This document shows positions 48,877 through 58,800 of a DNA stretch of 64,000 nucleotides, piece after piece. This stretch comes from Arenibacter sp040216555. Lineage in GTDB: Bacteria; Bacteroidota; Bacteroidia; Flavobacteriales; Flavobacteriaceae. The notes beneath the pieces are model-generated. The model made no database searches. It was not told where the DNA came from and saw nothing but the letters and a program-made list of their open reading frames with translations. The position numbers and the translations under genes are program-made. Location: assembly GCA_040216555.1 (NCBI GenBank), contig JAVJOW010000014.1, positions 62,001 through 126,000 on the forward strand, given 5' to 3'. Every line of letters starts with the position of its first letter. The first letter of the stretch is position 1.

Positions 48877-51267
48877 TTAATTTCTTAACGGCTTCCCTGT
48901 CTTCAACATATGTTGTATGCGCTCCAAGGTTTTTCTTTCTGTGCATAACGATAAGAACGCTTCCCGTTCCAGATCCAAAAGATATTGCTCTGTGACGAAA
49001 GTTGGTTCCGACAAGTCACCACCGGCCATTACATAGGCTAATTTGTTGGCAATCTTATGGTCATGTTCACTTATATAATTACTGTCCTCCATGGCATCCG
49101 TTCCTACCAAAAACATACCTAGGGCCTGTTTTCCAAGAACTTTTACGTCTTTTCTCTTTGGAGGTTGGGTATAGCCCTGTTCTGCCATAAGTTTGGCGTA
49201 AGCTTTGGCTGTTGCAATTTGTCGGTCCTTATTTACGACCACTATATCTTTCCCTTTTTCAAGAACTCCCATATCATAGGCCTCATAAGCGGATGTTGAA
49301 ACTTTTGCCATTCCAATGGTGAGGAAATATTCTTGAAGTACATTGAGCTCAACATCATTTTTCCTAAAGGTATCCGATGCCCTTAATGCCATTTCCTTGG
49401 AACCACCACCTCCTGGTATGACCCCAACTCCGAATTCTACCAGCCCCATGTAGGTTTCGGCTGCGGCAACAACCTTATCGGCATGTAAAGACAACTCACA
49501 ACCACCACCCAAAGTCATTCCGTGTGGGGCAGAAACAGTAGGAATGGATGAATAACGCATGCGCATCATCGTATCCTGGAACATCTTTATGGCCATATTA
49601 AGCTCATCGTATTCCTGTTCTACGGCCATCATAAATATCATTCCAATATTGGCACCAACAGAAAAGTTGGGTGCTTGGTTGCCCACCACCAGACCTTGAA
49701 AGTCTTTTTCGGCCAAATCGATGGCCTTGTTGAGTCCTGCTAAAACATCGCCCCCAATGGTGTTCATTTTGGATTGAAATTCCACATTTAATATACCATC
49801 GCCCAAATCCTCAATGACAACACCGGAGTTTTTCCATACCTCGTTGGATTTTCTAATATTGTCCAAAATGATAAAGGAATCCTGACCAGGTATTTTCTCC
49901 ATCGCCTTTTTAGGGATGTCGTAATAATAGGTTGCCCCGTCTTTAATGGTGTAGAACGATTTATTTCCTGAGGATATCATTTCGGTAACCCAGGCTGCCG
50001 GCTGAAAACCTTCGGCCTTCATCATTTCAATCCCTTTTTCAACTCCTATGGCATCCCAAATTTGAAAAGGGCCATGTCCCCAGGCAAAACCTGCTTTCAT
50101 GGCATCGTCTATTTTATATAATTCTCCCGTTATTTCAGGGATCCTATTGGAAGCATATTCAAATAAGGAGGAAAAACTTTTTTTGTAAAAGGCGCCTGCC
50201 TTGTCCTTTCCGGTAACCAAGACTTTGAATCTGTCAATTACATTTTCTATGGATTTGGTGAGTTCAAGAGTGGCGAAACTGGCCTTTTTACTGGGCCTGT
50301 ATTCCATGGTGTTCAGGTCCAGGGCCAATATTTCCCGACCTTCCTTTTTATAAAAGCCTTGCCCTGTTTTACTTCCGAACCATTTATTTTCCATCATTTT
50401 TCCGATAAAATCAGGCAGTGTAAATTGCTCCCTTCTTTCATCATCCTTACAGTTTTCTGCAATACCATTGGCTACATGCACCAGAGTGTCCAAGCCAACA
50501 ACGTCTACGGTGCGGAAGGTGGCCGATTTTGGCCTGCCAATTACCGGACCTGAAAGTTTATCTATTTCCTCAACGGTAAGGTCCATTTCCTTTACGGCAT
50601 GGAACAAACTCATAATGCTAAAGGTTCCTATTCTATTACCAATAAACGCTGGAGTGTCTTTGGCTATCACCGAGGTCTTGCCTAAAAACTGTTCCCCATA
50701 ACCATTTAAAAAATCCAATACTTCTTGAGAAGTTTTGGGTCCAGGAATTATTTCAAAAAGTTTTAAGTATCGGGCCGGATTAAAAAAGTGTGTTCCACAG
50801 AAATGTTTTTGGAAATCTTCACTTCTTCCCTCACTCATAAATTTTATGGGTATGCCCGAAGTGTTGGAAGTAATTAAAGTGCCCGGCTTTCTGTGCTTGT
50901 CCAGTTTTTCAAAAACTATTTTTTTGATATCCAGACGTTCTACTACCACTTCAATGATCCAATCTACCTGTGCAACTTTGGAAATGTCGTCCTCAAGATT
51001 CCCGGTCGTGATTCTTTGGGCAAAATTTTGATGATAAATAGGGGAGGGTTTGGATTTTAATGCAGCGGCCAAGGAATCGTTTACCAATCTATTTCTAACT
51101 ACCTTATCCTCTAGGGTAAGGCCTTTTGCTTTTTCTTTATCATTTAGTTCCCGCGGTATAATATCCAAAAGCAATACTTCCACTCCTATATTGGCAAAAT
51201 GGCAGGCTATGCCACTTCCCATGATACCTGAACCAATAACTGCTACTTTTTTAATGTGTTTGTTCAT
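48877..51267 (-). CDS. 3-hydroxyacyl-CoA dehydrogenase/enoyl-CoA hydratase fusion (FadB-like)
   Basis: From the ATG at 51267 the protein has 796 residues; the frame extends to 51324 but the added lysine-rich start lacks family support. The order is dehydrogenase first: NAD site VAVIGSGIMGSGIACHFANI at residue 8 onward, the C-terminal 3HCDH helical region at about 190-430, then a crotonase domain at about 485-690. That domain has GGGCELSLHADKVV and VEFGVGVIPGGGGS, which hold the two catalytic glutamates. This is the reverse of E. coli FadB. It carries out the hydration and second oxidation of beta-oxidation. MarR lies 34 bp upstream, and the inserted element separates it from the thiolase. Confidence 0.9.
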   Translation of the reverse strand: MNKHIKKVAVIGSGIMGSGIACHFANIGVEVLLLDIIPRELNDKEKAKGLTLEDKVVRNRLVNDSLAAALKSKPSPIYHQNFAQRITTGNLEDDISKVAQVDWIIEVVVERLDIKKIVFEKLDKHRKPGTLITSNTSGIPIKFMSEGRSEDFQKHFCGTHFFNPARYLKLFEIIPGPKTSQEVLDFLNGYGEQFLGKTSVIAKDTPAFIGNRIGTFSIMSLFHAVKEMDLTVEEIDKLSGPVIGRPKSATFRTVDVVGLDTLVHVANGIAENCKDDERREQFTLPDFIGKMMENKWFGSKTGQGFYKKEGREILALDLNTMEYRPSKKASFATLELTKSIENVIDRFKVLVTGKDKAGAFYKKSFSSLFEYASNRIPEITGELYKIDDAMKAGFAWGHGPFQIWDAIGVEKGIEMMKAEGFQPAAWVTEMISSGNKSFYTIKDGATYYYDIPKKAMEKIPGQDSFIILDNIRKSNEVWKNSGVVIEDLGDGILNVEFQSKMNTIGGDVLAGLNKAIDLAEKDFQGLVVGNQAPNFSVGANIGMIFMMAVEQEYDELNMAIKMFQDTMMRMRYSSIPTVSAPHGMTLGGGCELSLHADKVVAAAETYMGLVEFGVGVIPGGGGSKEMALRASDTFRKNDVELNVLQEYFLTIGMAKVSTSAYEAYDMGVLEKGKDIVVVNKDRQIATAKAYAKLMAEQGYTQPPKRKDVKVLGKQALGMFLVGTDAMEDSNYISEHDHKIANKLAYVMAGGDLSEPTFVTEQYLLDLEREAFLSLCTERKTLERIQHMLKTGKPLRN

Positions 51268-51301
51268 CAATAAAAAGGTGTTAACTAGTTTTTTAACTTT
51301 A

Positions 51302-51733
51302 TTAATAAATTTTTTTTTCCGCAATTAATTTGTTAATAATCCCCGTTACCTCAAAAAAAGTTTCCAATTTTTCTGTGGGTACATGTGTCCTCACCACATC
51401 GTTGAAACGAAGTACAACATCTTTTGAATCCTTCCTTTTTTCTAAGCCAAAAGCTGTGAGGTGAATCAGAACACCCCTACCATCATTGGGGTTGGGCCTA
51501 CGTTCAATAAGCCCTTTTTCCTCCATACTTTTCAATATCCGCGATAGACTAGTGGCCTCCATTCCCATTTTTGGGCCAAGGGCGGTCGAAGGGGTGCCGG
51601 TTTTGGGGTCTATACTCAATAATGTGAAGCCTACGGCCATGGTACTATTGAATTTCCTCGCCTCCTCGTTATACATCTTTGTTACCGCTTGCCAAGTTGC
51701 TCGGAGCGCGTAATCTATTGTTATGTCTTGCAT
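51302..51733 (-). CDS. MarR family transcriptional regulator of the fad operon
   Basis: A winged-helix repressor-type protein. I place the start at the ATG at 51733 (143 residues, MQDITIDYALRATWQAV), since the open frame's earlier ATG at 51778 lies in the centre of a 28-bp palindrome and upstream of the likely transcript start. The DNA-binding part includes KMGMEATSLSRILKSMEEKG (recognition helix) and the wing RRPNPNDGRGVLIHLTAFG with the usual D-x-R-G turn. It is the first gene of the fad run, so it probably represses its own operon and responds to an acyl-CoA or fatty acid, by analogy with other MarR-type fad regulators. Confidence 0.85.
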   Translation of the reverse strand: MQDITIDYALRATWQAVTKMYNEEARKFNSTMAVGFTLLSIDPKTGTPSTALGPKMGMEATSLSRILKSMEEKGLIERRPNPNDGRGVLIHLTAFGLEKRKDSKDVVLRFNDVVRTHVPTEKLETFFEVTGIINKLIAEKKIY

Positions 51734-51752
51734 GCTGTTTTGTTGGTTCTTC

Positions 51753-51760
51753 CAAAGATA
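51753..51760 (-). promoter_or_regulatory. -7 element (TATCTTTG) of the marR-fad operon
   Basis: TATCTTTG on the minus strand matches TAnnTTTG and gives a transcript start near 51747, about 14 nt before the chosen marR ATG. The -33 region falls inside the adjacent palindrome. Confidence 0.55.
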
Positions 51761-51763
51761 TAA

Positions 51764-51791
51764 AAATATATTATGCATGCATAATATATTT
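51764..51791. promoter_or_regulatory. 28-bp perfect palindrome, probable MarR operator
   Basis: The half-site AAATATATTATGCA (51764-51777) is followed directly by its exact inverse, TGCATAATATATTT (51778-51791). It covers the spacer and -33 region of the marR promoter, the classic place for an autorepressor site. Confidence 0.65.
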
Positions 51792-51820
51792 AAAAAAAAA
51801 ATAGAGGTTCTATAAAATAA

Positions 51821-51846
51821 AACAGCTTCCCGTTAAAGAAGCTGTT
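51821..51846 (-). terminator. rho-independent terminator of the acyl-CoA ligase gene
   Basis: AACAGCTTC (51821-51829) and GAAGCTGTT (51838-51846) form a perfect 9-bp stem. On the minus strand it is followed by TTATTTTA. It lies 25 bp after the ligase stop, just upstream of the marR operator. Confidence 0.75.
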
Positions 51847-51870
51847 CTTAATTTAGTATAGGACAATCCA

Positions 51871-53643
51871 CTAATGCTCGTAAATGTCATTATAAAGATC
51901 CATATATTTTTCCTTTACAATTTTACGTTTTAGTTTCATGGTGGGCGTTAAGTGCCCTTGGTCTATGCTCCAAACATCTGGTGTAAGTCTAAATTGTTTT
52001 ACTTTTTCCCATTTGGCAAAACTTTCATTGGCAGCATCCACTTCTTCTTGGAACCTTGCAATTACTTTTTCATTTTGGACCATTTTTTTATTGTCGCCAA
52101 CCTCTATATTATGCATTTTGGCCCAATTGTGTAAAAATTCGAAATCTGGTTGTATCAAAGCCGCAGGCATTTTTTCCCCTTCACCAACAACCATTATTTG
52201 TTCTATAAATCTGGATTGCTTAAACCTGTTCTCCAATAGTTGGGGCGCAACATATTTGCCTCCGGATGTTTTGAACATTTCTTTCTTTCTGTCTGTAATC
52301 TTTAGAAATCCATCGGCATCAATTTCACCTATATCCCCAGTATGAAAATATCCATCCTTTAAGACCTCGGCTGTTTTTTCAGCATCCTTATAATAACCTA
52401 TCATTACTTGTGGCCCTTTAACGCATATTTCTCCGTCTTCTGCTATTTTTACTTCAGTGTGTTCCAAAAGTTTTCCTACCGTACCAATTCTAAATCCTCC
52501 GTCCCTCATATCGTTAACCGAAACTACGGGCGAAGTTTCCGTAAGCCCATAACCTTCCATGACCCCAAAGCCTGCAGCATTGAAAATACGGGCCAATCTT
52601 GGCTGTAATGCGGCACTACCTGAGGCTATTAAGGAAAGATTCCCTCCTAAGCCGTCTTTCCACTTACTGAAAATTAATTTTCTGGCCATTGCCAATTGTT
52701 GTTCGTACCACCATCCGTTTTGTCCGTAAGGTTCATATTTCAGTCCCACTTCTACAGCCCAGAAAAACAATTTCCTTTTTATACCCGTAAGCTCGGTTCC
52801 TTTGGCAATAATCTTGTCGTACACTTTTTCCAATAATCTGGGTACGGCGGTCATTACATTTGGAGCACATTCTTTTAGATTGTCACTTATTTTATCCATA
52901 GATTCTGCAAAATAGATAGTGACTCCAGCGTATTGATAGAGATACATCATCATTCTTTCATAGATATGGCATACGGGCAAAAAGCTCAAACATGTAGTAT
53001 TGCCATAATCTATAGGCAAGCGTTTAGAACTTTCTATGGCATTGGACACCACATTATTGTGGGTAAGCATCACGCCTTTTGGTCTGCCAGTGGTCCCGGA
53101 CGTATAAATCAAGGTAGCCAAATCGTGTGGCTTAACTGTCTCCTTCAGTTTTTCAACCTCCTTTTGGTTGGAGGTATCCGCACCCAATTCCAAAATTTCG
53201 CTCCAATTTTTACAGTTTTCCAGTACATCAAAAGAGTATACATCCTTTAAATGTGGTGTATTCGCTTTTACGGCATTGACCTTGTCAAAAACTTCTGTAC
53301 AGGACACAAAAACATATTTGGCCTCTGAATGGTTTAGGACATATTCGTAGTCTTCTTCGGATATAGTAGGATAAATGGGTACATTTTGGGCGCCTAACTG
53401 AAGTATACCAATGTCCATTATATTCCATTCCGTTCTGTTGGACATGGAAATAAGGGCAATTTTATCATTTGGTTTTACGCCTAGTCGCAACAAAGCCCTG
53501 CTTATAGCATTTGCCTTATCAATATATTCTTGGGTAGATGTTGCAACCCATTCTCCATTGTACTTTGTGACCAGTGATTTTTTTAAATTGAATTTCTCTA
53601 ATTGATAGTAAGGAAAATCAAAAAGGCGGGTGATTTCTTGCAT
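51871..53643 (-). CDS. fadD: long-chain fatty acid-CoA ligase (AMP-forming)
   Basis: The 590-residue ANL-superfamily enzyme activates fatty acids with ATP and CoA. The P-loop is LIYTSGTTGRPKGVML near residue 180, the adenine motif is MEGYGLTETSP near 365, and the hinge and C-terminal segments are DGYFHTGDIGEIDADGFLKI with DRKKEMFKTSGGKYVAP. The last lysine-rich part (PTMKLKRKIVKEKYMDL) is typical of the FAA1-like bacterial group. No signal peptide is seen. It lies upstream of marR on the same strand but has its own terminator, so it is a separate unit supplying acyl-CoA to the fad operon. Confidence 0.92.
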   Translation of the reverse strand: MQEITRLFDFPYYQLEKFNLKKSLVTKYNGEWVATSTQEYIDKANAISRALLRLGVKPNDKIALISMSNRTEWNIMDIGILQLGAQNVPIYPTISEEDYEYVLNHSEAKYVFVSCTEVFDKVNAVKANTPHLKDVYSFDVLENCKNWSEILELGADTSNQKEVEKLKETVKPHDLATLIYTSGTTGRPKGVMLTHNNVVSNAIESSKRLPIDYGNTTCLSFLPVCHIYERMMMYLYQYAGVTIYFAESMDKISDNLKECAPNVMTAVPRLLEKVYDKIIAKGTELTGIKRKLFFWAVEVGLKYEPYGQNGWWYEQQLAMARKLIFSKWKDGLGGNLSLIASGSAALQPRLARIFNAAGFGVMEGYGLTETSPVVSVNDMRDGGFRIGTVGKLLEHTEVKIAEDGEICVKGPQVMIGYYKDAEKTAEVLKDGYFHTGDIGEIDADGFLKITDRKKEMFKTSGGKYVAPQLLENRFKQSRFIEQIMVVGEGEKMPAALIQPDFEFLHNWAKMHNIEVGDNKKMVQNEKVIARFQEEVDAANESFAKWEKVKQFRLTPDVWSIDQGHLTPTMKLKRKIVKEKYMDLYNDIYEH

Positions 53644-53725
53644 ATTTAATTTGCTGTTCTTAATCGCAAATTAAGAAAAGGGAACGGTATTTTAAAATCA
53701 CATTCGTATAAAAAATGTAAAAAAA

Positions 53726-53965
53726 TTATGGAGTCTTCATTTTATCTCCTATAATTTGTTTCACTTTGGCTTTGTTTATATGGACTGGAGAGCTGTATAG
53801 GGTTTTTTTCAAATTAGCGATTTGATCTTGAAGCCTCTTGGTTTATACCTTATTTTTGCCCATTTTTGAATAAGATCCCATGAATTTCGGTAAAGATTTA
53901 CCCTTTTTATAGGTTTTTCCAGTAGAATTAATTCTGAGGCAGAATAATGTTGTTTGTATTAATTC
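53726..53965 (-). pseudogene. possible gene remnant (weak)
   Basis: On the minus strand one frame is open for about 80 codons except for one TAA at 53843-53845. It reads GKTYKKGKSLPKFMGSYSKM, GKNKV, stop, TKRLQDQIANLKKTLYSSPV and HINKAKVKQIIGDKMKTP before a final stop at 53726. The composition looks protein-like (a coiled-coil segment and a basic C-terminus), but I recognise no family and there is no start codon near the 5' end. It may be a decayed gene tail or chance. The rest of the gap 53644-54125 shows nothing else. Confidence 0.25.
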
Positions 53966-54125
53966 CTAAGTTACTTAGCTAAGATTTATGGCTTGGAAAC
54001 AACAAAATGATTAAGTTCAAATTTTAATGACATATTCCAAAATAAACGGTTCAACCTCTGTAATAGCACCTGAAGCGTTTATGTGTGACTTATATTTAAT
54101 CATTATTAACAATTAAACTAAACCA

Positions 54126-55235
54126 ATGAAAAAGCTTTTTGTAACGGCAGTAGTTATTTTTACCATGATTTCCTGCACCGAAAAATCCAAAATTCCTGTT
54201 TATGCATGGACTGGTGGTCCTGGGGAGGCTACAGATCAAGAATTGATAGCAACTTTTAAAAATTATAAGGAGAAGGGGATTGATGGACTAATGTATAATG
54301 GTGGACATAATCCGGAAACCTATAAGCGGGTAGGTAAATTGGTAAAGGAGGCGGGAATGGAATTCCATACTTGGGTACCCACAATGGTGCAGGGAGATAA
54401 TCCTAAATTACCTAAGGATCTTTATGCAATCAACCGAAATGGGGAATCAGCTTTTGATAAACCGGCATATGTTCCCTATTATAAATTTCTTTGCCCCAAT
54501 AAGGAGGGCTCATTTACCTTTTTGTCTGAACTATACGGGAATATTGCAGCCGTGGAAGAAGTGGACGGGATACATTTGGATTATATCCGTTTCCCCGATG
54601 TAATATTGGCCGAAGGACTTTGGGACAAATATGGACTGGTGATGAATGAGGAATATCCAGTTGCCGATTATTGCTATTGTGATAAATGTGTAGCTGATTT
54701 TAAAGAACAATCCGGAATAGACATAAAGGAGGTCGAAGATCCGTCCAAAGTTCAGGAATGGAAGCAGTTTAGATATGATTTAATCACCAGCATTGTAAAT
54801 CGTTTGGCCAAGGTAGTACATGACAAAGGCAAAAAGATAAATGCAGCTGTTTTTCCTGGGCCTAGCAACGCAATGAAAATGGTTAGACAGGAATGGAACA
54901 AATGGGACTTGGATGCCTTTTATCCTATGAATTACAACGACTTTTATCTAAAGAGTCCTGAGTGGGTTGGGGAAATAACCAAGGAGGAAGTGGAATCCGT
55001 AAAGGGAGAAAAGCCCATTTACAGTGGACTTTTCATATGTCCAAACCCGGAGAACAAAACAAAGGAAAATGATCCTGAAAATCACGGATTATTGCCTTCA
55101 GAAATAGAATCGGCCATCAGAGCTTCCATGGAGAACGGAGCTGCTGGAATATGCCTTTTTACCCCCGAAAGAATGAAGCCAGAGCATTGGGAAGCTTTTG
55201 ATAAGGCAATCCATGCAGATTATACCAAGAAGTAA
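54126..55235 (+). CDS. lipoprotein, glycosidase-like (GHL10/DUF4015-type TIM barrel)
   Basis: The 369-residue protein has a lipoprotein signal peptide with the lipidated C17 in FTMISCTEKSK. The body resembles putative glycoside hydrolases of the GHL10 or DUF4015 type: GIDGLMYNGGHNPETYKRVG, then HLDYIRFPDVILAEGLW (Asp and Arg conserved in the family) and PMNYNDFYLKSPEW. CYCDKCVADFKEQSG contains a Cys cluster often seen near this motif. It is probably on the outer or inner membrane facing the periplasm and acts on a glycan not identified here. It is alone on its strand, followed by a long hairpin. Confidence 0.72.
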   Translation: MKKLFVTAVVIFTMISCTEKSKIPVYAWTGGPGEATDQELIATFKNYKEKGIDGLMYNGGHNPETYKRVGKLVKEAGMEFHTWVPTMVQGDNPKLPKDLYAINRNGESAFDKPAYVPYYKFLCPNKEGSFTFLSELYGNIAAVEEVDGIHLDYIRFPDVILAEGLWDKYGLVMNEEYPVADYCYCDKCVADFKEQSGIDIKEVEDPSKVQEWKQFRYDLITSIVNRLAKVVHDKGKKINAAVFPGPSNAMKMVRQEWNKWDLDAFYPMNYNDFYLKSPEWVGEITKEEVESVKGEKPIYSGLFICPNPENKTKENDPENHGLLPSEIESAIRASMENGAAGICLFTPERMKPEHWEAFDKAIHADYTKK

Positions 55236-55278
55236 ACGGTAACTATTACTTCCCTAAGGGGATAAGTTGTTTTCCATA

Positions 55279-55351
55279 AAAATCCCTTGAAACGGAGTTG
55301 ATATTAAATGCTTATATGGCATAAAAGTCCAACTCTAATTCAAGGGATTTT
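55279..55351. terminator. long inverted repeat, probable bidirectional terminator
   Basis: AAAATCCCTTGAA (55279-55291) is the exact inverse of TTCAAGGGATTTT (55339-55351). Inside it GAGTTG (55295-55300) pairs with CAACTC (55330-55335), and ATGC/GCAT closes the tip. It lies between two convergent genes. Confidence 0.6.
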
Positions 55352-55362
55352 AGTTTTTGGAA

Positions 55363-55818
55363 TTATAAATGTAGTTTAAATCCTTCGTGGGTAGCTTTGA
55401 ATCCGATGCCTTCATAAAACCGAATAGCATTGGGCCGTAGTTTGTTGGAGGTCAACTGTATCAAGTGAGCTCCTTTTTCCTTTGCCCTTTCAATAATCCA
55501 TTGAAACATTTGTTTGCCTATTCCCTGGCCTGTTTGATCTTCCCTTACATGTACATTTTCCACAAGACAACGCAAGCCGCCTACATAAGTTAGGTATTGG
55601 AGAAAACTCAATTGAAAAGAGCCTACCACTTCGCGCTCAGAATTCTCTATAACCATTAGTTCCTGATTCCTGTCCCTATCAATTCTTTCAAAAGCATTAT
55701 AATACTCTTTGGGAAGCGGATCCTCATATCTCTCCCTTAATTGGCCCAAGGTATCATTGGCTATCATTTCTATTATCGCCGGAAGGTCTTCCTTGGTAGC
55801 TTGTCTAAAGGTCATCAT
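55363..55818 (-). CDS. GNAT family N-acetyltransferase
   Basis: A 151-residue GNAT protein with the acetyl-CoA loop VHVREDQTGQGIGKQMFQW near residue 95 (motif Q-x-x-G-x-G) and the C-terminal LTSNKLRPNAIRFYEGIGF, which is the usual motif B. It would acetylate a small amine or protein; the substrate is unknown. Its ATG overlaps the purL stop by 1 nt, so it is translationally coupled to purine synthesis, though no metabolic link is obvious. A second in-frame ATG directly follows the first. Confidence 0.88.
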   Translation of the reverse strand: MMTFRQATKEDLPAIIEMIANDTLGQLRERYEDPLPKEYYNAFERIDRDRNQELMVIENSEREVVGSFQLSFLQYLTYVGGLRCLVENVHVREDQTGQGIGKQMFQWIIERAKEKGAHLIQLTSNKLRPNAIRFYEGIGFKATHEGFKLHL

Positions 55819-58800
55819 TAATCCTTATGGGTCTCCAGCCATTTTCTGGCGTTGACAAATGCCTCCAACCATGGTGAAACCTCATCCTTTCTGCCCGCAG
55901 GGTAATGTGCCCAATTCCACTGGAAAATGGAACGCTCTATGTGTGGCATGGTCACCAGATGTCGCCCTGAGGCATCACATAGCATGGCTGTATTGAAATC
56001 ACTGCCATTAGGGTTCGCCGGATAAGCTTCGTAACCATAATTGGCCACAATATTGTAATTATCTTTGGACAAGGGCAATTTAAATTTTCCTTCCCCATGG
56101 GAAATCCAAACCCCCAAATTGGCTCCTTCCAAACTTGAGAGCATAATGGAATTGTTCTTTTGAACAACCACGGAAGTAAATCCGCTTTCGTGTTTATGGG
56201 AATCATTAAAGGTCATTTTTCCGTGTTCGGCGTGCTCAGGATTAATCAATTCCAATTCCATGAATAGCTGACAACCGTTGCAAATACCTATGGAAAGGGT
56301 ATCGGGTCTGGCAAAGAAATTCCTTAATGCCGTATTGGCTTTTTCGTTGTATTTAAAGGCTCCTGCCCAACCTTTGGCACTTCCCAATACATCGGAGTTA
56401 GAGAATCCACCCACGGCACCTATAAATTGAATATCTTCCAAAGTCTCCCTTCCGGATATTAGGTCGGTCATATGAACATCCTTAACATCAAAACCGGCCA
56501 GGTACATGGCATTGGCCATTTCGCGTTCCGAGTTACTGCCTTTTTCACGCAGTATGGCCGCCTTTGGTCGCGCATTGGCCTTCGCAGGCAACTTTCCATC
56601 AAAATGAGCCGGGAAAGTATAGTTTAATGGCTGATTTTTGTAATTGTTATAACGTTCTTTGGCCAAGTTGTTGGCCGTTTGCCTTCGGTCCAATAGATAG
56701 GATGTTTTAAACCAGGTGTCACGTAGGGAATTGATGTTCAATCCCATTTCCATTCCCTGATTCTTTATGGTCAGGGTAGGTATTGCGCTTACCGATCCAA
56801 TTTTGAAATGCTCAATTCCTGCATTGGTCAATACTTTTTCTACCGTGTTGTCCTTAGCTTGAAAAACGATTCCCGCATTTTCTGAAAATAATAGTTTGAT
56901 GGTATCGGCCTCACCTATGCCTGTCAAGTCCAATGTAGCACCCAAATCAAGGTCGGCAAAGCAAAGTTCCAAAAGCGTCGTAATCAATCCGCCCGATGCC
57001 ACGTCGTGACCGGCAAGGATTTTTCCTTCCAAAATCAATCCTTGAAAAGTATTGAAGACGGTCTTAAAATTTTTGGCATTATTTATAGTGGGGGCTGCAT
57101 CACCAATGGTATTCAAAATTTGTCCAAAGGAAGATCCTCCCAATTTATAGGAATCTTGAGATAAATTGATGTAGTATATGTCCCCGCCATTTTTTTGTAA
57201 TACGGGCTCTACCACCTTGGTAATATCGGTACAGTTTCCTGCAGCGGAAATGATAACGGTTCCCGGAGCTATAACTTCCGCGTCCTTGTAGCGTTGTTTC
57301 ATGGACAGGGAGTCCTTTCCTGTTGGGACATTTATTCCCAGCTCGATGGCAAAATCTGAAATGGCTTGCACCGCTTCATATAGTCTTGCGTCCTCTCCAG
57401 GATTTTTACAGGGCCACATCCAGTTGGCGGAAAGTGAAACCGAGTCCAAACCATTTTTTAAAGGTGCCCAAACAATATTGCTCAAGGCTTCCGCGATACT
57501 ATTTTTACTTCCAGCAGCGGGGTCGATCAATCCTGAAATAGGGGAGTGGCCAATGGAGGTGGCAATTCCTTCCTTCCCTTTATAATCCAACGCCATAACG
57601 CCACAATTGTTCAAGGGTAACTGTAGAGGACCTGCACATTGCTGTTTGGCCACCTTGCCGCCCACGCAACGGTCTACCTTGTTTGTAAGCCAATCTTTGG
57701 AGGCTACTGCTTCCAATTGCAGTACCTGGTCCAAATAATCATGGAAGTATTCCAAGGAATAGGTTGGGGCCTTATATTTTCTAGTTATGGAGGAATCGTT
57801 CATTACAGTTTTAGGAGAACTCCCGAACATATCGGATAGTTCCAAGTCCATTGGACTTTCTCCCGTTGTGGCAGATTTGAAGGTAAACCGTTTGTCTCCA
57901 GTAACATCACCAACCTCATACATTGGAGATCGTTCCCTATCTGCAATTCGGTGCAGCATATCAACGTCTTTTTTTCCGATGACCAATCCCATACGTTCTT
58001 GAGATTCGTTCCCAATGGTTTCTTTTGCCGATAGCGTAGGGTCTCCAATAGGTAATTTATCCATATCTATTTTACCGCCCGTATCCTCGACCAATTCGGA
58101 CAGACAATTTAAATGTCCACCTGCACCGTGATCGTGAATGGAAACGATAGGGTTAAGGTCACTCTCTACCATTCCTCTTATGGCGTTTGCAGCCCTTTTT
58201 TGCATTTCAGGGTTGGAACGCTGAATTGCGTTCAATTCTATAGTTGCCCCAAATTCTCCGGTATCGGCACTGGATACTGCCGCACCACCCATGCCAATAC
58301 GGTAGTTGTCGCCTCCAAGGATTACGATTTTATCGCCCGTTTTGGGAATATCTTTTATTGCCTGTTCAGCCTTTCCATAGCCTATACCCCCGGCCTGCAT
58401 AATTACCTTGTCGTACCCTAATTTTCTACCCTGTCCGGTTCCCGGTTTTTCATTGACTTCATCATGTTCAAAGGTAAGTACAGATCCTGCTATAAGAGGT
58501 TGTCCAAATTTGTTTCCAAAATCGGAAGCACCGTTGGACGCCTTTATCAATATATCCATTGGGGTTTGGTACAACCAATTCCTTTCTGGCATTCCCTTTT
58601 CCCAAGGCCTGTTTTCTTCTAAGCGGGAATAGGCCGTCATATACACGGCAGTTCCTGCCAAGGGCAAGGAACCTTTTCCTCCTGCCAAACGGTCCCTAAT
58701 TTCTCCGCCCGCCCCTGTGGCTGCACCATTAAAAGGCTCTACGGTGGTTGGGAAGTTATGGGTTTCAGCCTTTAAGGAAATAACCGATTCAAAAGGTTTT

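Noticed and set aside
51268..51324. Upstream start of the fadB-like gene at 51324
   Set aside because: The extension overlaps the end of marR and adds lysine-rich residues before the normal NAD-binding N-terminus at the ATG at 51267.
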